NCBI GenBank assembly: GCA_965224515.1
Contig: OZ245051.1
Coordinates: 3,162,001-3,226,000, forward strand
Reading direction: 5' to 3'
Source of the DNA: Sedimenticola_A sp040506425
GTDB taxonomy: Bacteria; Pseudomonadota; Gammaproteobacteria; Chromatiales; Chromatiaceae
DNA: 64,000 nucleotides
Notes under the pieces: model-generated
What the model saw: the letters and a program-made list of their open reading frames with translations, nothing else
Databases searched by the model: none
What the model was told of the DNA's origin: nothing
Shown: in pieces, positions 25,383 to 32,635 of the stretch
Layout of the letters: each line of letters opens with the position of its first letter
Numbering within the stretch: the first letter of the stretch is position 1
Made by a program: the position numbers and the translations under genes

Positions 25383-26339
25383 ATGTGTTTGATCGCAGTA
25401 TTGGACGATTATCAGGGGGTGAGCTTTGAACATGGTGACTGGTCCAACCTGAAGTCCGAGCACGAGGTGGTTGCTTACCGCCAGCCCCTGGGCAACGAAG
25501 ACCAGGTGGCGGATGCTCTGCAAGAGATGGATGTCGTCTGTGCAATGCGTGAGCGCACTCCCTTTCCACGTTCGTTGTTGGAAAGGTTACCGAACCTGAA
25601 ATTGCTGGTCACCTCTGGAGCAAAGAACGCTGCTATCGATATGGCAGCTGCACGCGAACTGGGTATTACCGTGTGCGGTACCCGGTCACCAGGGCATGCG
25701 GCATCAGAACTGGCCTTTGGCCTTGTCCTTGCACTCGCCCGCCAGATCACTGAAGAGGACCGGCAGATGCGAAGCGGCGGTTGGCAGACTACGATTGGAT
25801 CAGATCTGCGGGGCCAGACTCTCGGCATTCTCGGCCTTGGCCGACATGGATCCAACCTGGCACGCTTTGGACAGGCCTTTGGTATGCGCACAATTGCCTG
25901 GAGCCAGAACCTTACCCGTGAACGCTGCGATGAGCTTGGAGTGGAGTATGCAGAGAAGGTACGTTTCTTTCGCGAGTCCGATTTCATCACCATCCACCTC
26001 AAAGTTGGCCAGCGTAACCGCGGGTTGGTCGGTAGTGAAGAGTTCTCGCTGATGAAACCGGGCGCCTATATCGTGAACACCTCGAGAGGCCCTATCATTC
26101 AGGAAGCAGCGTTGCTGGATGCCTTGGAAAGTGGCGTTATCGCCGGTGCCGGCATCGATGTCTACGACTCTGAACCTCTGCCCCTGGATCATCCGCTACG
26201 AAAGGCGCCCGGGACGATCCTGACCTCCCACGTCGGGTACGTCACGCAGCAGACCTATGACGTCTTTTATTCTGAAACCGTGGAGTGCATTGAGGGTTTT
26301 TTTGCAGACAAACCTGTACGGGTCTTAAACGGAGAATAA
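25383..26339 (+). CDS. D-2-hydroxyacid dehydrogenase family protein
   Basis: 318 residues. NAD-binding motif GLGRHG at 151-156, followed by the catalytic triad of the family: Arg235 in VNTSRGPII, Glu264 in GIDVYDSEPLP and His283 in ILTSHVGY. AAAGGAGA lies upstream of the ATG. It is 39 bases downstream of tcuB and very likely co-transcribed. It would reduce a 2-oxoacid or oxidise a D-2-hydroxyacid; the physiological substrate is unknown, though a derivative of the transported tricarboxylic acid is plausible. Confidence 0.88.
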   Translation: MCLIAVLDDYQGVSFEHGDWSNLKSEHEVVAYRQPLGNEDQVADALQEMDVVCAMRERTPFPRSLLERLPNLKLLVTSGAKNAAIDMAAARELGITVCGTRSPGHAASELAFGLVLALARQITEEDRQMRSGGWQTTIGSDLRGQTLGILGLGRHGSNLARFGQAFGMRTIAWSQNLTRERCDELGVEYAEKVRFFRESDFITIHLKVGQRNRGLVGSEEFSLMKPGAYIVNTSRGPIIQEAALLDALESGVIAGAGIDVYDSEPLPLDHPLRKAPGTILTSHVGYVTQQTYDVFYSETVECIEGFFADKPVRVLNGE

Positions 26340-26360
26340 TCCAGATGAAACAAGGAATGC

Positions 26361-27500
26361 TTAGAGCCTCACCCCGTACAGTCTTTTCAGCCAGCCCTTT
26401 ATCCAATCAATGAGTTCGGGCTCGACCTGGGTACCTCGCCTGAGAAAATCCTTGGCTATTTCTCCCGTTACCTGTGGATAGAGCCCCAGGTGTTTTTTTG
26501 CATCGGCGCTGAAGCTCTCTTCATCAAATAGCCTGCGAACAGCCCTTGTATAGGTATCGACAATCTCCTGGGGCGTGCCCTTTGGTAGAAACAGCATCTT
26601 TTGGGCAGAAAAACCGGCAACAAAAAAAGCCTTCCATGCCTTCCAGGCATCACCCGAAGGTTCTTTACCCTTGATTCGGGTATAGACCTCCTTGAAGGTG
26701 GGCAGATCAGGGAAAGTCGGATCACGGACGATATTACCCCCCTCATCCAATACCCCCCAGCTCATGATTGGCACGGCTCTACCCGCATCCACCAATGGCT
26801 TGATTTGAGAAAGAAAGGCTGTGGTGGTCTGATAATCGATATTCACTTCGCCACGTTCAAACATTGTGCGTCCAACGTCACGCCCTTTGATGCCGAATAT
26901 GGGCTCTACTTTCATACCGATCATTTCAAAGGCCAGCAAAGCTATCAGGTCCAGGCGACCAGGCCCTTGGGAACCGAATACGTAATAGGTGTCAATGACC
27001 GACTTTGGGTCGGTATTCCATTTCTCCCCGAGTTCGGCAGGCAGATAGACTACACCGCCGGTTGCCGACGCCAATACCACATGCCAATCCTTATAATTGT
27101 ATCTGACACGCGGATCATTCAGCAGATAGGGGAATTGCGTGGATCCCGAGGTGCCGAGAATCGTCAGGCCATCAGGTTCCACACCACTCAAGGCGAAATA
27201 GTTGGCTCCCTTGATGGAAGCTATTCCTGGCATATTCTTGACTACCACACCGGGTTGCCCGGGTAGAGCGCGGGATAGCCGTGGGGCATAGAATCGTGCG
27301 AGCCTGTCAGATCCACCGCCTTCTTTGAAAGGAATAATCCAGGTAACGGTTTTTCCACTGAAATCGACATCCGCCTGCAACGGCAGTGCTGTCAAAAGGA
27401 AGACGATGCCGATAGCAGCCGCTCTAAAAAGCTTGCAGACAATAAGACACCTTGAGGAGTTGATGGTAGCTCTCCGCTTTACATTTTCAATCTTGTTCAC
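26361..27500 (-). CDS. Second TctC-family binding protein
   Basis: 379 residues with a GTG start at 27500 and weak ribosome binding site. It is a clear paralogue of the TctC at 17404, sharing VTWIIPFKEGGGSDRLARFYAP, TILGTSGSTQFPYLL and GKEPSGDAWKAWKAFFVAGFSAQKMLFLPKGT. Unlike the first copy it has a Sec-type signal (FRAAAIGIVFLLTALPLQA) rather than a Tat signal. It follows the AbrB-type membrane gene by 83 bases on the same strand, so it may serve TctAB with another ligand, or act as a periplasmic sensor for TctE. Confidence 0.88.
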   Translation of the reverse strand: MNKIENVKRRATINSSRCLIVCKLFRAAAIGIVFLLTALPLQADVDFSGKTVTWIIPFKEGGGSDRLARFYAPRLSRALPGQPGVVVKNMPGIASIKGANYFALSGVEPDGLTILGTSGSTQFPYLLNDPRVRYNYKDWHVVLASATGGVVYLPAELGEKWNTDPKSVIDTYYVFGSQGPGRLDLIALLAFEMIGMKVEPIFGIKGRDVGRTMFERGEVNIDYQTTTAFLSQIKPLVDAGRAVPIMSWGVLDEGGNIVRDPTFPDLPTFKEVYTRIKGKEPSGDAWKAWKAFFVAGFSAQKMLFLPKGTPQEIVDTYTRAVRRLFDEESFSADAKKHLGLYPQVTGEIAKDFLRRGTQVEPELIDWIKGWLKRLYGVRL

Positions 27501-27583
27501 GGCCAGCCATAATTCAAACCGGTATTGATTGATAGAATATAATAACTATCCGCGAGATATTCAAAAGCTTACTGTAACAGGCC

Positions 27584-28657
27584 CTAGTTGGTCTTCTTGG
27601 GTGATGATTCACTTGAAGCTAACAACAGCGCAGAGAGCGGTGGTGCCACTGTCATTACCAGGATCAAGCGCAGAGCATGATGCAGGGCGATAAACGGGAT
27701 AGCGACTCCTACGATCAGGCTTATCACACTCATCTCGGCCTGGCCGCCTGGAATATAGGCCAAAACTGTAGCGATCAGGGGAGTGCCTGTCAGAAGATGC
27801 ACCCCGATCGCCATTCCCATTGCCATGGCCATCAGTACTACGAAGTAGCCCAGAGTAATTGCAACTGCGCGGGTTATTTCCCGCAAGGATATATTCATAA
27901 AGGCACATCCGATACTCGTACCCAGTATCAGCTGCGCAACGTTAACAAGTTCATCTGGCACCCGTACTGTAGCCCAGCCCAATGTGTAAACCAGGGCACT
28001 GCAGAGCATGGGACCGACAATCGATGCGCCGGGAAGCCTCATCCGGTGCATCAGCCACCAGCCCACCACTGCAGCACTTGCCAGAATCATCCCCTCGTCC
28101 AGCGGAAACACGTTCAAGGGTGCGGCCATGCGGGTACGGCCGCTGAGATCGACATCGGTCATATGATGTATCGCAAAGGGAACTGTGTAGACGATCAACA
28201 GTACCCTGGTGGTCTGGATGAGTACCACGCGGCGCATATCTGCACCGTAGGATTCACAGATCAGGGCCAATTCGATGAGCCCTCCCGGAAGAGCACAGAA
28301 AAATGCAGTCTGGCGTTCAAATCCTGCAATTTTTTGAAAGTAGAGCATGCCGGTCCAGATGATGACCACCAGGAACGGCAGAAGCAGTAAAAGGCTCAGC
28401 AGGTACTTGCCAACATCATCCAGCAATGCTGGTGTGAAGGCACTGCCTATTGCCACACCGAGTACGATCCGCACAGGGCTTGCCAGTTTTGTTGGCGAGA
28501 CGATATGTATGCCAGGCGTATTGGAAGCAATCAGGGCGCCAAGCAGAGAGCCCAGCATCCAGGGCAACGGCATGTGAAGCAGGTAGAAAACAAAGGCACC
28601 CACAGCCCCTGATACGATTGCGCTGATATACCCTTGTAAATTTCTCTCAGCGTTCAA
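27584..28657 (-). CDS. AbrB-family integral membrane protein
   Basis: 357 residues starting at TTG (28657), preceded by AAGGCGG. About ten helices in two repeats, each with the AbrB-duplication motif: PLPWMLGSLLGALIASNTPGI and LPGASIVGPMLCSALVYTLGW, plus CALPGGLIEL and AYIPGGQAEMSVISLIVG. The family is often mislabelled 'ammonia monooxygenase' or transcriptional regulator; it looks like a permease. It heads the operon with the second tctC and carries a TctD-type box 59 bases upstream. Function unknown; an organic-acid exporter or alternative permease is plausible. Confidence 0.85.
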   Translation of the reverse strand: MNAERNLQGYISAIVSGAVGAFVFYLLHMPLPWMLGSLLGALIASNTPGIHIVSPTKLASPVRIVLGVAIGSAFTPALLDDVGKYLLSLLLLLPFLVVIIWTGMLYFQKIAGFERQTAFFCALPGGLIELALICESYGADMRRVVLIQTTRVLLIVYTVPFAIHHMTDVDLSGRTRMAAPLNVFPLDEGMILASAAVVGWWLMHRMRLPGASIVGPMLCSALVYTLGWATVRVPDELVNVAQLILGTSIGCAFMNISLREITRAVAITLGYFVVLMAMAMGMAIGVHLLTGTPLIATVLAYIPGGQAEMSVISLIVGVAIPFIALHHALRLILVMTVAPPLSALLLASSESSPKKTN

Positions 28658-28716
28658 CTCACCGCCTTATCCCAAATTGAATTCACTATCTAAACAGTCT
28701 GATCCTATGGGTCCAA

Positions 28717-28733
28717 GCTTTCAAAACGCTTTC
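28717..28733 (-). promoter_or_regulatory. TctD-type box upstream of the AbrB-type gene
   Basis: GCTTTCAAAACGCTTTC on the plus strand, i.e. GAAAGCGTTTTGAAAGC reading toward the gene. Two GAAAG elements are 11 bases apart and the box ends 59 bases before the TTG start at 28657. Confidence 0.75.
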
Positions 28734-28788
28734 AACAGGATATTGGGCTACACAATATTGGCTAAGAAACGAAGATTTTCCATATATC

Positions 28789-28805
28789 GAAAGCATTTAG
28801 AAAGC
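28789..28805 (+). promoter_or_regulatory. TctD-type box upstream of the small gene and tctDE
   Basis: GAAAGCATTTAGAAAGC, with the same 11-base periodicity, ends 60 bases before the ATG at 28866. It implies autoregulation of tctDE. Confidence 0.7.
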
Positions 28806-28865
28806 TCTTATCATTATCATAAGTACCGTCAGTTGCTCTCTTACGGCACATAAGGATCAGGTACC

Positions 28866-29054
28866 ATGTTATATACACAGCACGCTGCACCATCCCCCAT
28901 ACCCACTCAGCAGCAGGCATCAGCACCCTCCAATGGATCATCGATGGATAATGGCAGGCCGTCACAACAACAGTCTCTCAGATCTATAACGAATCAATCT
29001 GCTACAGATCTTGACCGGGGAATCGAGAAGGTCGCGATACTGGGTTACAACTGA
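28866..29054 (+). CDS. Small Ser/Gln/Pro-rich hypothetical upstream of tctD
   Basis: 62 residues, no family recognised and no signal peptide. The sequence is low in complexity (PTQQQASAPSNG, PSQQQSLRS) and ends DRGIEKVAILGYN. AAGGATCAGG lies upstream of the ATG. The main support is positional: the start codon is 60 bases from a regulatory box, the same spacing as the other genes of this island. It would be the first gene of a transcript continuing into tctD 87 bases later. It may instead be an untranslated leader. Confidence 0.4.
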   Translation: MLYTQHAAPSPIPTQQQASAPSNGSSMDNGRPSQQQSLRSITNQSATDLDRGIEKVAILGYN

Positions 29055-29141
29055 AAATAATTTTGTTGAATAAACAGTGATATAACGCGGCTTACCGTAC
29101 AGTATCCGCAACAGCTGACGTTGTTATATACTCGAACAGTC

Positions 29142-29810
29142 ATGCGTATATTAGTCGTTGAAGACAACTCTGATTTGGCCAATAGCATTGCCACCTCCAT
29201 TCGGCAGATGGAACACGCCGTGGATGTTATAGGGGATGGTTTGCACGCAGAATCGATGCTACACACTGAACCCTACGACCTGGTGGTTTTAGACCTAAAC
29301 CTGCCTGGCAAGGATGGGCTGGAGATACTGAAATCATTAAGAGGCCGCGGCTCTGATCTCCCTGTTTTAATATTGACAGCAAGAGCCGAGACCGAATCTC
29401 GCGTCCAGGGACTCGACCTGGGAGCAGACGACTATCTCACCAAACCCTTCCATCTCGCTGAGTTGGACGCCCGGATAAGGGCCCTGCTTCGTCGCAAGCA
29501 AGCCTCTGCCAGTCCAGTGCTCAAACTTGGGCCTCTCGAATTCGATACCGTTTCCAGGGAGGCACGTCTGAATGGTGAGGAACTCCCCCTGACCCGTCGG
29601 GAACGTGGTGTTCTTGAGGTTTTGATCAGCGCACGGAAGAAAGTGATCTCGAAGGACAAGATTGCAGAACACCTCTTCAGCTTCGACGACGAAGTCAACG
29701 TTACGGCAATCGAGCTCTACATACACCGTTTGCGCAAGAAGCTGGACGCACCCGGAATCGGAATCCGTACGGTTCGAGGCCTGGGCTACGTCTTAGAGGT
29801 TGATGAATAG
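29142..29810 (+). CDS. tctD: OmpR-family response regulator TctD
   Basis: 222 residues from the ATG at 29142 (MRILVVEDN). Receiver domain with acidic residues E7/D8, phospho-acceptor Asp51 in VVLDLNLPGKDG, conserved Thr in ILTAR and Lys in DYLTKPF. The C-terminal winged helix has LPLTRRERGVLEVL and VTAIELYIHRLRKKLDAPGIGIRTVRGLGYVLE. OmpR-family proteins bind direct repeats spaced 10-11 bases, which matches the five boxes in this island. The stop overlaps the tctE start. Confidence 0.93.
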   Translation: MRILVVEDNSDLANSIATSIRQMEHAVDVIGDGLHAESMLHTEPYDLVVLDLNLPGKDGLEILKSLRGRGSDLPVLILTARAETESRVQGLDLGADDYLTKPFHLAELDARIRALLRRKQASASPVLKLGPLEFDTVSREARLNGEELPLTRRERGVLEVLISARKKVISKDKIAEHLFSFDDEVNVTAIELYIHRLRKKLDAPGIGIRTVRGLGYVLEVDE

Positions 29811-31191
29811 TCACGCACCCAATCTTCATCTGCATGTCCTGCGCTGGCTGCTCATACCACTGGCCCTGATGGCTTGTGTCATTTTGATCGAGGTGTTCTA
29901 CAGCGCGAACCAGTCAACAGAACGGATCCAGGACCAGATGCTGTTTTCTCAAGCCATCGGTATCAAGGAGCATGCAGCCAGTACCAGTGGTGACCTGGTA
30001 TATCTGGACTTAATTCAGCAAACAAGCAATCGAACAATTTTTTATAAGGTGGAAGGCCCAGACAACGCCTTTGTGACGGGCTATAGTGGTTTACCCCCTG
30101 TTCCGGATGAGACTTTTCTGGAAAGAGATAAACCATTATTTTATTACAGTTTCTACCGGGGCAAAGAGATTCGAATGGTATCTCTGAGCACCATGGTGGA
30201 AGGGCGCGACCTCAATGGACTGATGACGGTTCTTGTAGGTCAGTATGCTGATGCGCGCAGATCCCTGGTATCTGAGCACATGCTGAATTCAACCATACGT
30301 CTCACACTTTTGTTACTGCTTGCTGGATTATTGGGATGGGTGGCTGTGACCCAGGGCCTAAAACCACTGGCCCGTCTTGAACAGGCAATCAGCAGGCGCT
30401 CAATCGATGACATGCGTCCCATTGGTGTTGCAGTTCCGCAGGAAGTCAGCAAGGTGGTTAATGCGCTGAACAGCCTGTTTGAACGGCTTCAAGTCAGCGT
30501 CGAGCGTAGAAAGCGATTCATAGCCAATGCATCTCATCAGCTCAGAACTCCTGTGGCAAGCTTGATGGCGCAAACAGAATTGGCACTCAGGAAAACCGTT
30601 GCTGGTAGCGAGCATGAAGAGTTTTCCACCATCAATGACAAAGCGCACCAGATGTCTCGCCTGATCAAACAACTCCTTAGTCTTGCAAGAGCAGATGCTG
30701 AAGAACCGGTTCAGCAGGACCAGGCACCCGTTGATCTGATTGCATTCGCGAAAAAGACGACAATCGACTGGTTGAACGAGCATCATGAACCGAAAATTGA
30801 CATTGGCTTCGAATCTACCCTGGAGTGCCTTGAGATCAATGCAAACGAAACCCTGCTCACAGAGTTGTTGGTCAATCTTATCGACAACGCAAATAACTAC
30901 TGCCCCGAGGATACACTGGTGACGGTCCGTGTAGAACAAGCCGATGGCCTCGCCCGGTTGGAAGTCGAAGATGATGGACCAGGTATTCCAGAAGGAGAGC
31001 GTGAGCTTGTATTGGAACGCTTCTACCGCTGCCAGGAAGACCGAACAGGTACCGGGTTAGGGCTCGCAATTGCCAAAGAGGTTGTGCACCGGCACCAAGG
31101 TGAGCTACATCTTCTGACGCCCCATACTGGACATGGTCTGTTGGTCAGGGTGGAGTTGCCGATACTGCACACCACGCATTCATCTCCCTAG
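29803..31191 (+). CDS. tctE: Sensor histidine kinase TctE
   Basis: 462 residues from the ATG at 29803; a TTG three bases earlier is less likely. Two membrane helices (about 14-33 and 165-183) enclose a periplasmic domain of 130 residues of the TctE N-terminal type. HAMP-like linker, then the phosphorylation motif NASHQLRTPVASL (His245) and an HATPase with NLIDNANNYCP, DDGPGIPEGE and GTGLGLAIAKEV. It should detect the tricarboxylate directly or through a TctC-type binding protein and phosphorylate TctD. Confidence 0.92.
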   Translation: MNSHAPNLHLHVLRWLLIPLALMACVILIEVFYSANQSTERIQDQMLFSQAIGIKEHAASTSGDLVYLDLIQQTSNRTIFYKVEGPDNAFVTGYSGLPPVPDETFLERDKPLFYYSFYRGKEIRMVSLSTMVEGRDLNGLMTVLVGQYADARRSLVSEHMLNSTIRLTLLLLLAGLLGWVAVTQGLKPLARLEQAISRRSIDDMRPIGVAVPQEVSKVVNALNSLFERLQVSVERRKRFIANASHQLRTPVASLMAQTELALRKTVAGSEHEEFSTINDKAHQMSRLIKQLLSLARADAEEPVQQDQAPVDLIAFAKKTTIDWLNEHHEPKIDIGFESTLECLEINANETLLTELLVNLIDNANNYCPEDTLVTVRVEQADGLARLEVEDDGPGIPEGERELVLERFYRCQEDRTGTGLGLAIAKEVVHRHQGELHLLTPHTGHGLLVRVELPILHTTHSSP

Positions 31192-31307
31192 ATTCTGACT
31201 TGATTAAGAATATCACTTGTATGGGTAGTGAGTAGAACTGCAGTCGAAGGTCCGGATTAAACCGGTAGTTTGCCGCTACGAATACGTGCCGTGCCCTGTA
31301 AATTGAC

Positions 31308-31559
31308 TTAGAGCGGGCCCAGGTTGGATCTATTCGTAGAAGGCAGCCAAGTTTCTTCACTATCAAAAACCGGCACGCCGCCGGAGGTCCAGTCACCCTT
31401 TTCTGTTCGGGCGAATTCAAGATCCTTGGCAGTTACAGTGTGCAGCACTTTGCTTTCGATCCTGGTCATGACGGGATATTCGACTTTAAACAGTTCGAAG
31501 CTTGTGGCCTGGGCCTGGCCAGCCAGGATAATGCATAAGATAGTAAATATTTTTCTCAT
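31308..31559 (-). CDS. Small secreted hypothetical protein
   Basis: 83 residues. A clear signal peptide (MRKIFTILCIILAGQAQA) precedes about 65 residues without recognised domain, containing KVEYPVMTRIESKVLHTV. AGGGAC lies upstream of the ATG. It converges on tctE and is divergent from the next plus-strand gene. Confidence 0.6.
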   Translation of the reverse strand: MRKIFTILCIILAGQAQATSFELFKVEYPVMTRIESKVLHTVTAKDLEFARTEKGDWTSGGVPVFDSEETWLPSTNRSNLGPL

Positions 31560-31754
31560 CTAATTGTCCCTGTGCCAAAAGCAGAACGGGTAATCAATGT
31601 CTCTATCCCATAATAATAGTTGTACACCCTCTGTTTTCTGTGATCCCATCCAAGAATCCGGGTGATAATGAAATATGCAGTCACCTATAATCTTCGATAG
31701 AAAAGTAAGTTAACCAACTGTAAATATTGTGATTAATACCTCTTTTTGTCATGA

Positions 31755-32150
31755 ATGGTATGGGAGCAACTATTGTCTGCCCTAAAAAAGATAACACCAC
31801 CAGGATTCATTATTCTTGTGCTGCTTTTTTGGAACGGCTCGCTGTTTGGTTCGAGCCTGTTCCTGTACGGTGTTGTGGCAGAAGATGACTCTCCTGTTCC
31901 CGGTGTGGAGGTTATGCTGGCGAATCAGGCTGACGGGGTGATCCTGAATAGAAAGTACACCGACAGTTCAGGGAAATTTCGATTTCCTGTCAGACCAGGC
32001 GTCTACAAGGTAGGCGCTTTTAAGGATGACTACTCTGTTGAATGGCGAAAAGATGTGCTGGTGGATAAGGTTGACGTGACTTTGGAAATGGAGCTTCAGC
32101 CGGAGGCATTTGCTGAGGAACACACATCTGAGTCGGATGACTGCGACTGA
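31755..32150 (+). CDS. Carboxypeptidase-regulatory-like domain protein
   Basis: 131 residues. One N-terminal helix (FIILVLLFWNGSLFGSSLFLYG) leads to a single beta-sandwich of the CarboxypepD_reg/PEGA type: YGVVAEDDSPVPGVEVMLANQ and TDSSGKFRFPVRPGVYKVGAFKDDY. The tail is acidic. Such domains are usually cell-surface or periplasmic and non-catalytic. Function unknown. Confidence 0.6.
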   Translation: MVWEQLLSALKKITPPGFIILVLLFWNGSLFGSSLFLYGVVAEDDSPVPGVEVMLANQADGVILNRKYTDSSGKFRFPVRPGVYKVGAFKDDYSVEWRKDVLVDKVDVTLEMELQPEAFAEEHTSESDDCD

Positions 32151-32216
32151 TAGGCCTGAGGGCGTGGATATGCAGTTTTTAGGGGGTACTAGTGTGAACT
32201 GAGATGATGAACCCCA

Positions 32217-32240
32217 TGGCCTGCAGGTGCCTGCAGGCCA
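32217..32240. repeat. Perfect palindrome between convergent genes
   Basis: GGCCTGCAGG-TG-CCTGCAGGCC (32218-32239), flanked by a further T-A pair, lies between the convergent stops at 32150 and 32269. The plus-strand continuation AAAGAGTATTTT is not a canonical U-run; a bidirectional terminator is possible. Confidence 0.5.
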
Positions 32241-32268
32241 AAGAGTATTTTCCAGGCGTGAGAGGGTA

Positions 32269-32511
32269 TTAGCCCTGGGCTCTCAGCTTGGCGTAGATCT
32301 CATCTTTCAGCTTGGCACGCTGAAATTTCATCGCTTCAATGTTCTCGTCAGCGATGGGTGAACCCATCTCTTCGAGTTCGCGGATTTCATCATCCAGCTT
32401 GTCGTGCTTTGCGACCTGGGCTGCGAATTCTGCGTCGACGGCTACCAGTGCTGTAAGTTTCTCGTGGTACTCAGGAAATTCGTGGTCGATATCGTGGTGC
32501 TCGGAAAGCAT
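32269..32511 (-). CDS. DUF465 (YdcH) family protein
   Basis: 80 residues, the usual family size, all helical. Family features: EYHEKLTALVAVDAEFAAQVAKHDKLDDEIRELE and a C-terminal MKFQRAKLKDEIYAKL. It is a small cytosolic coiled-coil protein of unknown function. Confidence 0.85.
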   Translation of the reverse strand: MLSEHHDIDHEFPEYHEKLTALVAVDAEFAAQVAKHDKLDDEIRELEEMGSPIADENIEAMKFQRAKLKDEIYAKLRAQG

Positions 32512-32592
32512 TTCCCCTCTCCTTTTTTATTGACTACTTCGTATCAGGATAACCTGATTCTTCTTTGTCGAAAAGTTAGCTTGTGTCTAGTC

Positions 32593-32625
32593 AGCGTACT
32601 TCCCCTGAATGAAGGGAAGTACGCT
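32593..32625 (-). terminator. Stem-loop after the EF-G gene
   Basis: AGCGTACTTCCC and GGGAAGTACGCT form a perfect 12-base stem with a 9-base loop, beginning 10 bases after the fusA stop. The minus-strand continuation GACTAGACAC lacks a U-run, so this is a 3'-end stem-loop whose terminator strength is uncertain. Confidence 0.6.
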
Positions 32626-32635
32626 TTCTAATGAT

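Noticed and set aside
28762..28965. 67-residue minus-strand frame opposite the small tctDE leader gene
   Set aside because: It would cross the regulatory box at 28789-28805 and has no ribosome binding site; the plus-strand frame has better positional support.
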